Shown here: in pieces, positions 24,248 to 32,213 of the stretch
How positions within the stretch are numbered: the first letter of the stretch is position 1
How the letters are laid out: each line of letters opens with the position of its first letter
Assembly (NCBI GenBank): GCA_011958945.1
Contig: BLLT01000013.1
Location: forward strand, 1 to 38,115
Length of the DNA: 38,115 nucleotides
Direction: 5' to 3'
Origin: Lachnospiraceae bacterium
GTDB lineage: Bacteria; Bacillota; Clostridia; Lachnospirales; Lachnospiraceae
Made by a program: the position numbers and the translations under genes
Notes under the pieces: model-generated
Told to the model about the DNA's origin: nothing
The model's input: only the letters and a program-made list of their open reading frames with translations
The model's database searches: none

Positions 24248-24511
24248 ATGGCTTACAATAAAGCAGAGAAGTCTGATTCTCCGGCAAGGAGAAAGGGCGG
24301 GATGCGCAGAAGAAAGAAAGTTTGCGTATTTTGCGGGAAAGACAATGTTATCGATTATAAAGATGTAGCAAAATTAAAAAGATACGTATCCGAGAGAGGA
24401 AAAATCCTCCCCAGGAGAATTACAGGAAACTGTGCAAAGCATCAGAGGGCGCTGACGGTTGCTATTAAGAGAGCACGTCATTTGGCTTTGATGCCGTATG
24501 TGCAGGACTAA
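24248..24511 (+). CDS. rpsR: 30S ribosomal protein S18
   Basis: The 87-residue basic protein contains [40 protein letters not shown] and [20 protein letters not shown], typical of S18. Cys residues in CVFC and NCAKH fit the zinc-binding (C+) form. ATAGGAGG precedes the ATG at 24248. It is the last gene of the operon and is followed by a strong terminator. Confidence 0.97.
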   Translation: MAYNKAEKSDSPARRKGGMRRRKKVCVFCGKDNVIDYKDVAKLKRYVSERGKILPRRITGNCAKHQRALTVAIKRARHLALMPYVQD

Positions 24512-24556
24512 TCCGGATTTGGGCCGCAGTGGATACTGATGGCATGAAGCAGGATA

Positions 24557-24597
24557 AAAGGCGGGCAGGGAGCGAGGCTTCTGCCCGCTTTGTGTTT
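24557..24597 (+). terminator. Terminator of the rpsF-ssb-rpsR operon
   Basis: GCGGGCAG (24561-24568) pairs perfectly with CTGCCCGC (24581-24588), extended by AAA/TTT around a bulge and followed by TTTGTGTTT. Confidence 0.8.
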
Positions 24598-24630
24598 ACT
24601 TTATAGGGGGCTTTATTAGACGGACATAAA

Positions 24631-24659
24631 TTGACGGGGGACCGGAGTTCCTTTATATA
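24631..24659 (+). promoter_or_regulatory. Promoter of the HD-hydrolase gene
   Basis: TTGACG (24631-24636), a 17-nt spacer and TATATA (24654-24659) lie about 30 nt before the ATG. Confidence 0.55.
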
Positions 24660-24688
24660 CACGAAACAATAAAAGGAGGGAGCATTTT

Positions 24689-25261
24689 ATGTTGCCAACA
24701 AGAAAAGAGGCCGAAAGACTTCTGGCAGAAGCGGAAAAGTGTAATCCGGGGCCATGGGGGAATCATAGCCGTGTTGCGGCGCATTGTGCTGAGAAAATTG
24801 CACAAGAATGCGATGGCTTGGACCCTGAAAAGGCATATATATTAGGTTTGCTGCACGATATCGGCCGGAAATTCGGCGTAAGACATTTGGGGCATGTTTC
24901 GGATGGCTATTCATACATGATGTCAATGGGCTATGATGAGGCAGCAAAAATATGCCTTACCCATTCTTTTAATAGTGGAACCATTGACGGATATATAGGA
25001 AAATTCGATACAACCCTGGAAGAATTGAAAGTAATAGAGGATGCTTTGGAAACAGTAACTATGGATGAGTATGACAAACTGATTCAACTTTGCGATTCCA
25101 TTGCAGGTTCAGAAGGCGTGTTGGATATTGAAGAAAGAATGGGAGACGTGCGGAACCGCTATGGTTCTTATCCCCAAGAAAAATGGGATAATAATCTAAA
25201 ACTGAAAAAGCATTTTGAAGATATGATGGGGAAGGATATTTATGCGGTAACCCGTAATTGA
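24689..25261 (+). CDS. HD-domain phosphohydrolase
   Basis: The 190-residue soluble protein has a complete HD metal site: His in NHSRVAAHCAEKIA (H26), the His-Asp pair in ILGLLHDIGRK (H56-D57), a further His in ICLTHSF and Asp in LIQLCDSIAG. Such proteins hydrolyse nucleotides or phosphate esters; the substrate is unknown. It resembles small stand-alone HDIG-type hydrolases. AAAAGGAGGGAG precedes the ATG at 24689. The gene has its own promoter and is not obviously coupled to the next one (92 nt away). Confidence 0.8.
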   Translation: MLPTRKEAERLLAEAEKCNPGPWGNHSRVAAHCAEKIAQECDGLDPEKAYILGLLHDIGRKFGVRHLGHVSDGYSYMMSMGYDEAAKICLTHSFNSGTIDGYIGKFDTTLEELKVIEDALETVTMDEYDKLIQLCDSIAGSEGVLDIEERMGDVRNRYGSYPQEKWDNNLKLKKHFEDMMGKDIYAVTRN

Positions 25262-25353
25262 TATATGCTATTAACATGGTGATTGGGCAAGGGGCTGAAT
25301 GATAACTGGCGAAGCGGCCAAAATCAGAACAGTGTGAAACAGGAGCAGCGGGA

Positions 25354-26625
25354 ATGAAAGAACAGTTGGAAGAAAACTTGGATATAGAGAGGGATGTGCG
25401 CCGTGAACAAAGGATACGGGCGATGCGGCGGCGGAAGGAACAGCAGGACATGGTCCGGAGATGGCTTAGGATAGCCATTCCGGCGGCGGGGGTTTTTATT
25501 ATAGCTATTATATTGATTGTGAAGGCAATTGGGAAACCGGCATCGCCGGAAGGGGAGAAACTACAGCAAACCGAGAGGAACGGAGCGGAAAACGGCACTT
25601 TGGAAATGGCAAATATTGGAAATAGCGGAACGGGCGGCGAGGGAATAGGAAGTATAGCAGGCAATGAGGAAGCGGGTGGTGAGGGAATAGGCAGTACACC
25701 AGCGGGCGATGGGGAAGCAGGCGGTGCGGGAACAGACACTCCGGGAGCAGAAAATGCGTACGAGGGCAGCACAGATGCGGATGAAACAACAATAGATGGT
25801 ACAGGAGAAGCAAAGGGAGGGAACGAAGCTTTCAGAGAGACCGGAAATACCAGACGCCTGGGCGGGAATATTGTGAGCAATTATGCGATTTTAATTGATT
25901 TGGACAAGGGCAGCATAGTGGCGGAGAAGAATGGCAAGGTGAGGATGAACCCGGCCTCCATGACGAAAGTCCTGACTTTGCTCGTGGCGGTGGAACATAT
26001 TGATAATCTGGAACAGCCTGTTACCATAACCCAGGAAATGACCGACTACAGCTTCGCAAACGGCTGCAGCAGTGCAGGGTTTGAACGGGATGAAACGGTC
26101 ACCGTGCAGGATTTATTGTATGGGACAATACTCCCTTCCGGCGCGGAAGCGGCGGTAGGGCTGGCCATTCATGTGTCGGGCTCCCAGGAGGCTTTTGTGG
26201 ATCTGATGAATGAGAAGCTGGAAGAACTTGGGCTCTCGGAGAGCGCACATTTTACCAATTGTGTGGGCGTGTATGATGATGACCATTATTGTACGCCCTA
26301 TGATATGGCGGTTATTATGAGGGCAGCCTTAGAAAATGACCTTTGCAGGCAGGTATTATCCGCCAAGACTTACACTACCTCGGAAACGGAGGAACATCCG
26401 GAAGGGATGATACTGAGTAATTGGTTCTTGCGCCGCATCGAAGATAAGGATGTTGGGGACAATGTGAAAAGCGGAAAAACAGGCTATGTGGAAGAATCCG
26501 GAAGCTGTGCCGTAAGCTACGGGGAAAGCAAGGATGGAAAGCGGTATATTTGCGTAACTGCGGATGCGCAGAACCAGTGGCGCTGCATCGATGACCATGC
26601 AGAAATATACAGACAGGTGATGTGA
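25354..26625 (+). CDS. Membrane-anchored D-alanyl-D-alanine carboxypeptidase
   Basis: The 423-residue protein has a charged cytoplasmic N-terminus, one transmembrane helix at about residues 38-60, a low-complexity linker at about 65-155, and a penicillin-binding-protein transpeptidase-fold domain (peptidase S11). The active-site Ser and Lys are in NPASMTKVLTLLVAVE, the second motif is PSGAEAAVGLA (Ala where SxN usually has Asn, as in many clostridial members), and the third is KSGKTGYV. It should trim the terminal D-Ala of peptidoglycan stem peptides outside the membrane. Anchoring by an N-terminal helix is unlike PBP5, which uses a C-terminal amphipathic helix. The linker holds about three imperfect 14-15 residue Gly/Glu-rich repeats. 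GGAGCAGCGGG precedes the ATG. Confidence 0.88.
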   Translation: MKEQLEENLDIERDVRREQRIRAMRRRKEQQDMVRRWLRIAIPAAGVFIIAIILIVKAIGKPASPEGEKLQQTERNGAENGTLEMANIGNSGTGGEGIGSIAGNEEAGGEGIGSTPAGDGEAGGAGTDTPGAENAYEGSTDADETTIDGTGEAKGGNEAFRETGNTRRLGGNIVSNYAILIDLDKGSIVAEKNGKVRMNPASMTKVLTLLVAVEHIDNLEQPVTITQEMTDYSFANGCSSAGFERDETVTVQDLLYGTILPSGAEAAVGLAIHVSGSQEAFVDLMNEKLEELGLSESAHFTNCVGVYDDDHYCTPYDMAVIMRAALENDLCRQVLSAKTYTTSETEEHPEGMILSNWFLRRIEDKDVGDNVKSGKTGYVEESGSCAVSYGESKDGKRYICVTADAQNQWRCIDDHAEIYRQVM

Positions 26626-26746
26626 CGAGCCGGAATGGCCGGGGATGGCATAGGGAGAAAATGCATAAATATGTAAGCCATAGCATGATTCGACATAAAA
26701 TGTGTAAAAACTGTAAAATAATATTGTGGAACTTCATGGAAAAAAA

Positions 26747-26755
26747 TGTTATACT
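26747..26755 (+). promoter_or_regulatory. Extended -10 promoter upstream of gdpP
   Basis: TGTTATACT (26747-26755) fits an extended -10 element (TG-N-TATACT). The -35 is poor. It lies 109 nt before the gdpP start. Otherwise nothing was recognised in 26626-26864. Confidence 0.4.
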
Positions 26756-26864
26756 ATAGGAGATATATTTTTGGACACCGTAATGTGCAGTATAAACGAT
26801 CTTGCTGATAAGGCGCATTTACTGTGTGATTATACAGAAGAATTGCGGTAGAAAAGGAAATCAT

Positions 26865-28910
26865 ATGAAGAACAGTATTAAGTTAAAAGGAAGGTTAAAG
26901 AAATATTTACAGACGTCTGTATATTTAGGTATTTTATTGGTCCTTGTAAATCTGGGTATTTATGTGATTGATTATAGGGCCGGACTCATTCTAACATGCT
27001 TTGCCATATTTTATTTTGCGATTGTTTTATCTTTGCTGTTATATAATAAGCCGATTATTATGAATGAACTTATCAGCTTTGCTACCCAATACGGGCAGAT
27101 ACAGAGGCGTTTGCTCCGGGATTTGGATTTGCCTCATGCTTTGCTGGATGAGGACGGGAAGATTATCTGGACAAACATCGCTTTTGAGAAAGCGCTGCAT
27201 AAGGAAAAGGGGTATCGGAAGTCAATAACATCGTTGTTTCCCATGATAACAAAGGAAAAGCTTCCTGGTACTGTGGATGAGGTAGAACTTGCAGTAAGTT
27301 TCGGGGATAACGATTATATAGCGAAAATGAAAAAGATTTCCCTGAAGGAAATGGCGCAGAACAGCGACATAATCGAAGACAGGGATTATGACGGGTATTT
27401 GATTGCCATCTATCTTTTCGATGAGACTGCACTTAAAATAGCCCTTCAGGAAGTGGATGATCAAAGCCTGGCGGTAGGGCTTTTATATTTGGATAATTAT
27501 GAAGAAGCGCTGGAAAGTGTGGAAGAGGTTAGGCGTTCCCTCCTCCTCGCATTGATTGACAGAAAGGTAAATAAGTATATTGCAGGCCTGGATGGCATCT
27601 GCAAAAAGATAGAAAAGGACAAGTTCCTGGTTATTATGAGGAAAAAAGCGGTTTCTTCTTTGCAGGAGAACCGGTTTGATTTGCTGGAAGATGTAAAAAC
27701 AGTAAATATAGGGAACGAGATGGCGGTGACTATCAGCATCGGCGTGGGCCTGGACGGGCTTACTTATGCCCAGAATTATGAGTTCGCCAGGAATGCAATC
27801 GATTTGGCTTTGGGGCGGGGCGGTGACCAGGCGGTGGTCAAGACTCCCCATAACACTGTGTATTACGGCGGCAAGAGCCAGCAGATAGAGAAGAATACAA
27901 GGGTAAAGGCCAGGGTAAAAGCCCAGGCGCTGAAGGAAATCATTTTCAGCAAAGACAAGGTTATTGTCATGGGGCACAGGAATGCGGATATCGACAGCCT
28001 GGGGGCTGCAGTGGGTATAGCGCGCATTGCTGCAACCTTGGAGAAAAAGGTGCATATCGTGTTAAGCGATTCGGGCACTTCCCTGCAGCCTTTTGTGGAT
28101 ATGTTCCATAATAACCCGGATTATGATGATGACCTGATTATCAATGGGCAGCAGGCAATTGAGATGGTAGGGAATAATGCCGTCCTTGTAGTAGTGGATG
28201 TAAATAAACCCAGCATTACGGACTGCCCGGAACTGCTCCGGCTCTGTAAATCCATCGTAGTGTTTGACCACCACAGGCAAGGAACAGAGGTGATTGAAAA
28301 TGCCACATTATCCTATGTGGAAGCCTATGCCTCCTCTACATGTGAGATGGTTTCCGAAATGCTGCAGTATATCGGGGAAAATATTAAGATAAAAAATATA
28401 GAAGCCGACTGCATGTATTCGGGTATTATGATAGATACCAATAATTTCATGACAAAGACAGGCGTAAGAACCTTTGAAGCGGCGGCATTTTTGAGAAGAA
28501 ATGGTGCGGATGTGATGCGTGTACGCAAGCTTTTCAGGGAGGAAGCGGCCGAATATAAGGCCAAGGCGGATGCGGTCAGCCAGGCGGAGATTTATAAAAA
28601 TGCCTATGCAATTTCCATATGCACCAGCGATGAACTCCCTAACCCTACGATTATCGGCGCTCAGGCGGCCAATGAACTGCTGAATATCAAAGGGGTAAAG
28701 GCCAGCTTTATACTGACGGATTACCAGAATCAGATATATGTAAGTGCCCGTTCGATTGATGAAGTAAATGTACAGATCATTATGGAAAGGCTCGGCGGGG
28801 GAGGGCATATCAATGCGGCGGGCTGCCAGCTGGATAATATATCCATCGTGGAGGGGATTGGCATTGTGAAGCGTACGTTGGATAAGATGATAGAAGAAGG
28901 CGCTATATAG
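26865..28910 (+). CDS. gdpP: Cyclic-di-AMP phosphodiesterase GdpP
   Basis: The 681-residue protein has the GdpP/YybT layout: two transmembrane helices in the first 65 residues, a PAS-like region (LDEDGKIIWTNIAFEKAL), a degenerate GGDEF domain, then DHH/DHHA1 phosphodiesterase domains. Catalytic motifs are MGHRNADIDSLGAAVGIAR, VVVDVNKP, VVFDHHRQG and the DHHA1 GGGGHINAAGCQL. It hydrolyses c-di-AMP and so affects osmotic and cell-wall stress responses. The ATG at 26865 has AAAAGGAAA upstream; the frame opens at 26802 without a ribosome binding site. rplI follows after 33 nt, the conserved gdpP-rplI-dnaB order of Firmicutes. Confidence 0.95.
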   Translation: MKNSIKLKGRLKKYLQTSVYLGILLVLVNLGIYVIDYRAGLILTCFAIFYFAIVLSLLLYNKPIIMNELISFATQYGQIQRRLLRDLDLPHALLDEDGKIIWTNIAFEKALHKEKGYRKSITSLFPMITKEKLPGTVDEVELAVSFGDNDYIAKMKKISLKEMAQNSDIIEDRDYDGYLIAIYLFDETALKIALQEVDDQSLAVGLLYLDNYEEALESVEEVRRSLLLALIDRKVNKYIAGLDGICKKIEKDKFLVIMRKKAVSSLQENRFDLLEDVKTVNIGNEMAVTISIGVGLDGLTYAQNYEFARNAIDLALGRGGDQAVVKTPHNTVYYGGKSQQIEKNTRVKARVKAQALKEIIFSKDKVIVMGHRNADIDSLGAAVGIARIAATLEKKVHIVLSDSGTSLQPFVDMFHNNPDYDDDLIINGQQAIEMVGNNAVLVVVDVNKPSITDCPELLRLCKSIVVFDHHRQGTEVIENATLSYVEAYASSTCEMVSEMLQYIGENIKIKNIEADCMYSGIMIDTNNFMTKTGVRTFEAAAFLRRNGADVMRVRKLFREEAAEYKAKADAVSQAEIYKNAYAISICTSDELPNPTIIGAQAANELLNIKGVKASFILTDYQNQIYVSARSIDEVNVQIIMERLGGGGHINAAGCQLDNISIVEGIGIVKRTLDKMIEEGAI

Positions 28911-28943
28911 TTTATCGGCGTTAAGAAAGGATATGAGACTGAC

Positions 28944-29393
28944 ATGAAAGTAATTTTAACAGAAGATGTAAAAAAACTTGGGAAAAAAGGTGAAGTGGTG
29001 GAAGTAAGCGATGGCTATGCCAGAAACTACGTGCTTCCAAAGAAACTTGGCGTAGAAGCAAACGGCAAGAATATGAACGATTTGAAGCTGAAAAAAGCAA
29101 ATGAAGAAAAGATAGCCCAGGAACAGCTGGAGGCGGCAAAGGATTTTGCCAAAGTACTGGAAACGAAGGAAGTGCTCGTGTCCATTAAATCCGGAGAAGG
29201 CGGAAAGGCCTTTGGCTCCGTATCTTCCAAAGAGATTGCGGAAGCGGCGAAGGCTCAGCACGGGCTGGAAATTGATAAGAAGAAAATCCAGATGCCGGAG
29301 GCGATTAAGAGCCTGGGCGTGTATCAGGTGAATGTGAAGCTGCACCCCAAGGTAATGGGCAGCCTGAAAGTGAAAGTACAGGAAGCGAAATAA
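28944..29393 (+). CDS. rplI: 50S ribosomal protein L9
   Basis: The 149-residue protein begins MKVILTEDVKKLGKKGEVVE, with SDGYARNYVLPKKLGVEAN completing the N-terminal rRNA-binding domain. A long charged connecting helix and a C-terminal domain (SGEGGKAFGSVSSKEIAEAA, then IKSLGVYQVNVKLHPKV) follow. It binds 23S rRNA at the L1 stalk base. AAGAAAGGATA precedes the ATG at 28944. The last 25 nt of the gene are the first unit of a 37-38 nt tandem repeat that runs on past the stop codon. Confidence 0.97.
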   Translation: MKVILTEDVKKLGKKGEVVEVSDGYARNYVLPKKLGVEANGKNMNDLKLKKANEEKIAQEQLEAAKDFAKVLETKEVLVSIKSGEGGKAFGSVSSKEIAEAAKAQHGLEIDKKKIQMPEAIKSLGVYQVNVKLHPKVMGSLKVKVQEAK

Positions 29394-29503
29394 CCGGCAG
29401 CGGGAAGTGAAGGTACAGGAAGCGCATAACCGGCAGCAGAGAAGTGAAGGTACAGGAAGCGGAATAACCGGCAGCGGAGAAGTGAAGGTACAGGAAGCGA
29501 AAT
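29369..29503 (+). repeat. 37-38 nt tandem repeat overlapping the rplI 3' end
   Basis: About 3.6 copies of a unit beginning AGTGAAGGTACAGGAAGCG and continuing with AATAACCGGCAGCGG start at 29369, 29406, 29443 and 29481 (periods 37, 37 and 38). The first copy encodes the last residues of L9 and its TAA stop. The unit length is not a multiple of three, so coding capacity is not kept. Between 29394 and 29573 there is otherwise only the dnaB ribosome binding site. Confidence 0.9.
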
Positions 29504-29573
29504 AGCGGGAAACTGAGAAGGGAAAGCACGGCAAGCGGTACAGTGCATAGATTAGAGTGCGAAAGGATATGAA

Positions 29574-30914
29574 GTGGCAGCAATGGAAGAGGCGTTGCTA
29601 AAAAGAGTATTGCCGCATAGCATAGAGGCGGAGCAGTCTGTCATCGGTGCTATGATTATGGATAAAGATGCCATCGTGGCAGCATCGGAAATCCTTACAG
29701 AAGAGGATTTTTACAGCAAACAGTACGGAGCGCTTTTCGAAGCGATGGTGGAATTAAATGATGAAGGGAAACCGGTGGATACGGTTACTCTTCAGGACAG
29801 GCTTCGGGAGAAGGATGTTCCGCCGGAGGTGAGCAGCCTGGAATTTATCAGGGAGTTGCTCAATACATTGCCTACTTCGGCGCATATTAAAAACTATGCC
29901 AATATAGTGGCGGAAAAAGCCATGCTCAGGCGTCTGATAAAGTTAAATGAAGAAATTGCAAACACCTGTTATGTAGGGAAGGACAGCCTTGAAAATATAC
30001 TGGAAGATACGGAAAAGCGTGTTTTCAATCTGGTTCAGCGCAGGAATACGGATAGTTTTGTTCCCATCCGGCAGGTAGTAATGAATGCTATGGATCAGAT
30101 AGAGAAGGCCTCCAAAAACAAAGGGAGCGTCACTGGAATCGCCACAGGATTTATTGACTTGGATTACCGGACGGCGGGAATGCAGCCTTCCGACCTGGTG
30201 CTGATAGCGGCAAGGCCGTCCATGGGAAAGACAGCATTTGTTTTGAACATAGCCCAGCATGTGGCCTTTAAGCTGGAGCAGACAGTGGCTATTTTCAGCC
30301 TGGAAATGTCCAAAGAACAGCTGGTAAACAGGCTTTTTTCCCTGGAATCCAAAGTAGATGCCCAGAAATTGCGGACAGGCAATCTTTCGGATAATGACTG
30401 GGAAAAATTAATCGAAACGGCTGGGGTCATTGGAAAATCCAATTTGATTATCGATGACACGCCGGGGATTACTATAGGGGAAATGCGTTCCAAATGTAGG
30501 AAGTATAAGCTGGAATATGATTTGAAAATGATAATTATCGACTACCTCCAATTGATGTCGGGAAGCGGCGGCAGAAATGATTCCAGGCAGCAGGAGATTT
30601 CGGATATATCCCGTTCCCTGAAGGCATTGGCCAGGGAATTGGGCGTTCCTGTTTTGGCTCTTTCCCAGCTAAGCCGTGCCGTGGAACAGCGGCCGGACCA
30701 CCGCCCGATGCTTTCGGACTTAAGGGAATCAGGGGCGATTGAGCAGGACGCGGATGTGGTGATGTTTATATATCGCGATGACTATTACAATAAAGATACA
30801 GAAAAAAAAGGGATTGCAGAAATTATAGTGGCAAAGCAGAGGAATGGCCCTATCGGAACAATCGAACTGGTATGGCTGCCGGAGTATACAAAGTTTGCCA
30901 ATATGCAGAAATAG
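29574..30914 (+). CDS. dnaB: Replicative DNA helicase DnaB
   Basis: The 446-residue helicase has the N-terminal DnaB domain (RVLPHSIEAEQSVIGAMIMD, then LLNTLPTSAHIKNYANIVAE), a linker, and the RecA-like motor with Walker A (IAARPSMGKTAFVLNIAQ), Walker B (LKMIIIDYLQLMSG), LGVPVLALSQLSRAVEQRPD and LRESGAIEQDADVVMFIYRD. It unwinds DNA at the fork as a hexamer. GTG at 29574 is preceded by GAAAGGATAT; the ATG at 29583 is a close alternative. It follows rplI, and a terminator follows. Confidence 0.97.
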   Translation: MAAMEEALLKRVLPHSIEAEQSVIGAMIMDKDAIVAASEILTEEDFYSKQYGALFEAMVELNDEGKPVDTVTLQDRLREKDVPPEVSSLEFIRELLNTLPTSAHIKNYANIVAEKAMLRRLIKLNEEIANTCYVGKDSLENILEDTEKRVFNLVQRRNTDSFVPIRQVVMNAMDQIEKASKNKGSVTGIATGFIDLDYRTAGMQPSDLVLIAARPSMGKTAFVLNIAQHVAFKLEQTVAIFSLEMSKEQLVNRLFSLESKVDAQKLRTGNLSDNDWEKLIETAGVIGKSNLIIDDTPGITIGEMRSKCRKYKLEYDLKMIIIDYLQLMSGSGGRNDSRQQEISDISRSLKALARELGVPVLALSQLSRAVEQRPDHRPMLSDLRESGAIEQDADVVMFIYRDDYYNKDTEKKGIAEIIVAKQRNGPIGTIELVWLPEYTKFANMQK

Positions 30915-30951
30915 GCAGTTTATTTTAATAAGAGATTTTGATTTTTACACG

Positions 30952-30985
30952 AAAGAGGATGAGCGAAAGATGCTGTCCTCTTTTT
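30952..30985 (+). terminator. Terminator after dnaB
   Basis: AAAGAGGA (30952-30959) pairs with TCCTCTTT (30976-30983), with AGC/GCT pairing inside the loop and five T followed by a further T-rich stretch. Confidence 0.8.
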
Positions 30986-31059
30986 GTGTTTTTATATACA
31001 AGGGTAACCGTTGGTTCAACTTAATTCCGGACAAGGGAGGGAGAGAGGATTGAAATTTT

Positions 31060-31162
31060 TCAGTTCAGAGTTTGTGTATGCACGGCAGCAACAAACTCCA
31101 TCATGCAAAAGTCTCGGCAAAACTGAGCAATCTTAATAAAACAAAGATACAAAAGCCGTGCA
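31060..31162 (+). ncRNA. Candidate cis-acting pseudoknotted RNA, copy B
   Basis: TCAGTT (31060-31065) pairs with AACTGA (31121-31126). Inside, GAGTTTGT (31068-31075) pairs with ACAAACTC (31091-31098). The loop holds TGCACGGC (31079-31086), perfectly complementary over 8 nt to GCCGTGCA (31155-31162), which ends 16 nt before the MerR start codon. Shared with copy A at 7602 are an upstream GATTGAAA, GCACGGCA in the loop, a CATG then AAAG stretch before the closing strand, and GCCGTG before the ribosome binding site. Confidence 0.6.
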
Positions 31163-31178
31163 GAAAAGAGGTAAAGGT

Positions 31179-31859
31179 ATGGAACAGACAAGGTATTTAA
31201 TTTCGGATGCTGCGAAACAGGTAGAGGTGGAATCCCATGTCCTGCGCTACTGGGAAGAAGAATTGGGAATCCCGATTAAGAGAAACGAACTGGGCCACAG
31301 ATATTATACATCTGAGGATGTTGAGCGTTTTCGGGAAATAAAGAGATTAAAGGAGCAGGGGCTGCAATTGAAGGCAATTCGTATGATTTTAAAGGACGGC
31401 AAACTGGAAAGGCTCAATGGGGATGACTTTCCGCAAAGCGTAATTCTTTACAGAGAAAACTTAAACAATGGAGGTGCAGAAAGAGTGGTAAGCGAACAGG
31501 AGAAACATATGATAGAAATTATCAGCAAAAGGGAAATTGCAGAGAGGCAGCAGGAAAGCAAGGAAGAAAAAAGCATCAGGCTTCAGATGCTTTTGCAGCA
31601 TATGATTGGGGAGGCGGTAAGGGAAAGCAGCCGGGAACTGTGCGAAGATATCAAACAGAGCGTTCTGAAAGAAATGGATTATCAGTTTAGGCAGCAGGAA
31701 GAGCGGGAGGAACAGCGCGAGAACGAAAGAAGAAAGCGGGAGGAAGAGCACTATCAAAAAGTGGACGAGCTCCTTCGAAGCTACAGCAAGAAAGGGAAAC
31801 GGAAAGAAAAGGAAAAACTACATCGTTTTGGGGCGAAAAAAAAGCCTTCCATCGTTTGA
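31179..31859 (+). CDS. MerR-family transcriptional regulator with coiled-coil tail
   Basis: The 226-residue protein has an N-terminal MerR winged helix (YLISDAAKQVEVESHVLRYW, then ELGHRYYTSEDVERFREIKR and LKEQGLQLKAIRMIL). A long, highly charged, Glu/Arg/Lys-rich helical tail at about residues 150-215 is probably a coiled coil. No effector-binding domain or Cys metal site is seen, so the inducer is unknown. The layout resembles DNA-binding MerR proteins with coiled-coil tails rather than metal sensors. The ATG at 31179 is preceded by AGAGGTAAAGGT; a GTG at 31158 in the same frame is less likely because it lies in the pseudoknot strand. Its last codons and stop form half of a terminator hairpin. 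Confidence 0.82.
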   Translation: MEQTRYLISDAAKQVEVESHVLRYWEEELGIPIKRNELGHRYYTSEDVERFREIKRLKEQGLQLKAIRMILKDGKLERLNGDDFPQSVILYRENLNNGGAERVVSEQEKHMIEIISKREIAERQQESKEEKSIRLQMLLQHMIGEAVRESSRELCEDIKQSVLKEMDYQFRQQEEREEQRENERRKREEEHYQKVDELLRSYSKKGKRKEKEKLHRFGAKKKPSIV

Positions 31860-31868
31860 TGGAAGGCT
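31836..31868 (-). terminator. Terminator shared by ferredoxin and MerR genes
   Basis: AGCCTTCCATC (31843-31853) and GATGGAAGGCT (31858-31868) form a perfect 11-bp stem with loop GTTT. On the minus strand it is followed by eight T (plus-strand A at 31836-31843), an excellent terminator for the ferredoxin gene. The plus-strand side has only a weak T-tract. The MerR stop codon (31857-31859) lies within the hairpin. Confidence 0.85.
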
Positions 31869-31878
31869 GTCTTTGTCA

Positions 31879-32049
31879 TTATTCCTGTGAAATAGCGCCA
31901 ACCGGGCAGCCGCCTGCACAAGAACCGCAGTCGATGCATGTATTGGGGTCGATTTCGAATTTGCCATCGCCTTCGCTGATAGCACCAACCGGGCACTGTC
32001 CCTGACAAGCCCCACAGCTTACACAAGCGTCACCAATTACGTATGCCAT
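31879..32049 (-). CDS. 2[4Fe-4S] ferredoxin
   Basis: This short 56-residue gene begins MAYVIGDACVSCGACQGQCP. It holds two CxxCxxCxxxCP clusters (C9, C12, C15, C19 and C38, C41, C44, C48), each followed by VGAIS, which is diagnostic of clostridial-type 8-Fe ferredoxins. It carries low-potential electrons in the cytoplasm, for example from pyruvate:ferredoxin oxidoreductase or to hydrogenases. The ATG at 32049 has AAGGAGG 8 nt upstream. It is a single gene convergent with the MerR gene, with a strong shared terminator. Confidence 0.97.
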   Translation of the reverse strand: MAYVIGDACVSCGACQGQCPVGAISEGDGKFEIDPNTCIDCGSCAGGCPVGAISQE

Positions 32050-32107
32050 AATTATTATCCTCCTTTATGATTATACCAATATGATTTGGGTATCAAATAC
32101 CATATCT

Positions 32108-32136
32108 ATTTTAATATAAAACGGATACAAATACAA
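32108..32136 (-). promoter_or_regulatory. Promoter of the ferredoxin gene
   Basis: Read on the minus strand, TTGTAT (32136-32131), a 17-nt spacer and TAAAAT (32113-32108) form a promoter about 60 nt before the ATG. A GGTAT/ATACC inverted repeat (32080-32092) lies in the leader. Confidence 0.55.
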
Positions 32137-32213
32137 TAGGGTCATTCAAAATTTATCGGTGCGGACGTAATAGTTTCCTGGTATTGCGCACGATTTTTGG
32201 ATATAGGACTTTA

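Noticed and set aside
29369-29503. CRISPR-like array at the 37-38 nt repeats
   Set aside because: The units are directly adjacent with no unique spacers, and the first is coding sequence of rplI. It is a tandem duplication.
31060-31162. c-di-GMP-I (GEMM) riboswitch
   Set aside because: A short stretch resembles one strand of that aptamer, but the second helix with its conserved receptor and the GGTAG-type segment are missing.
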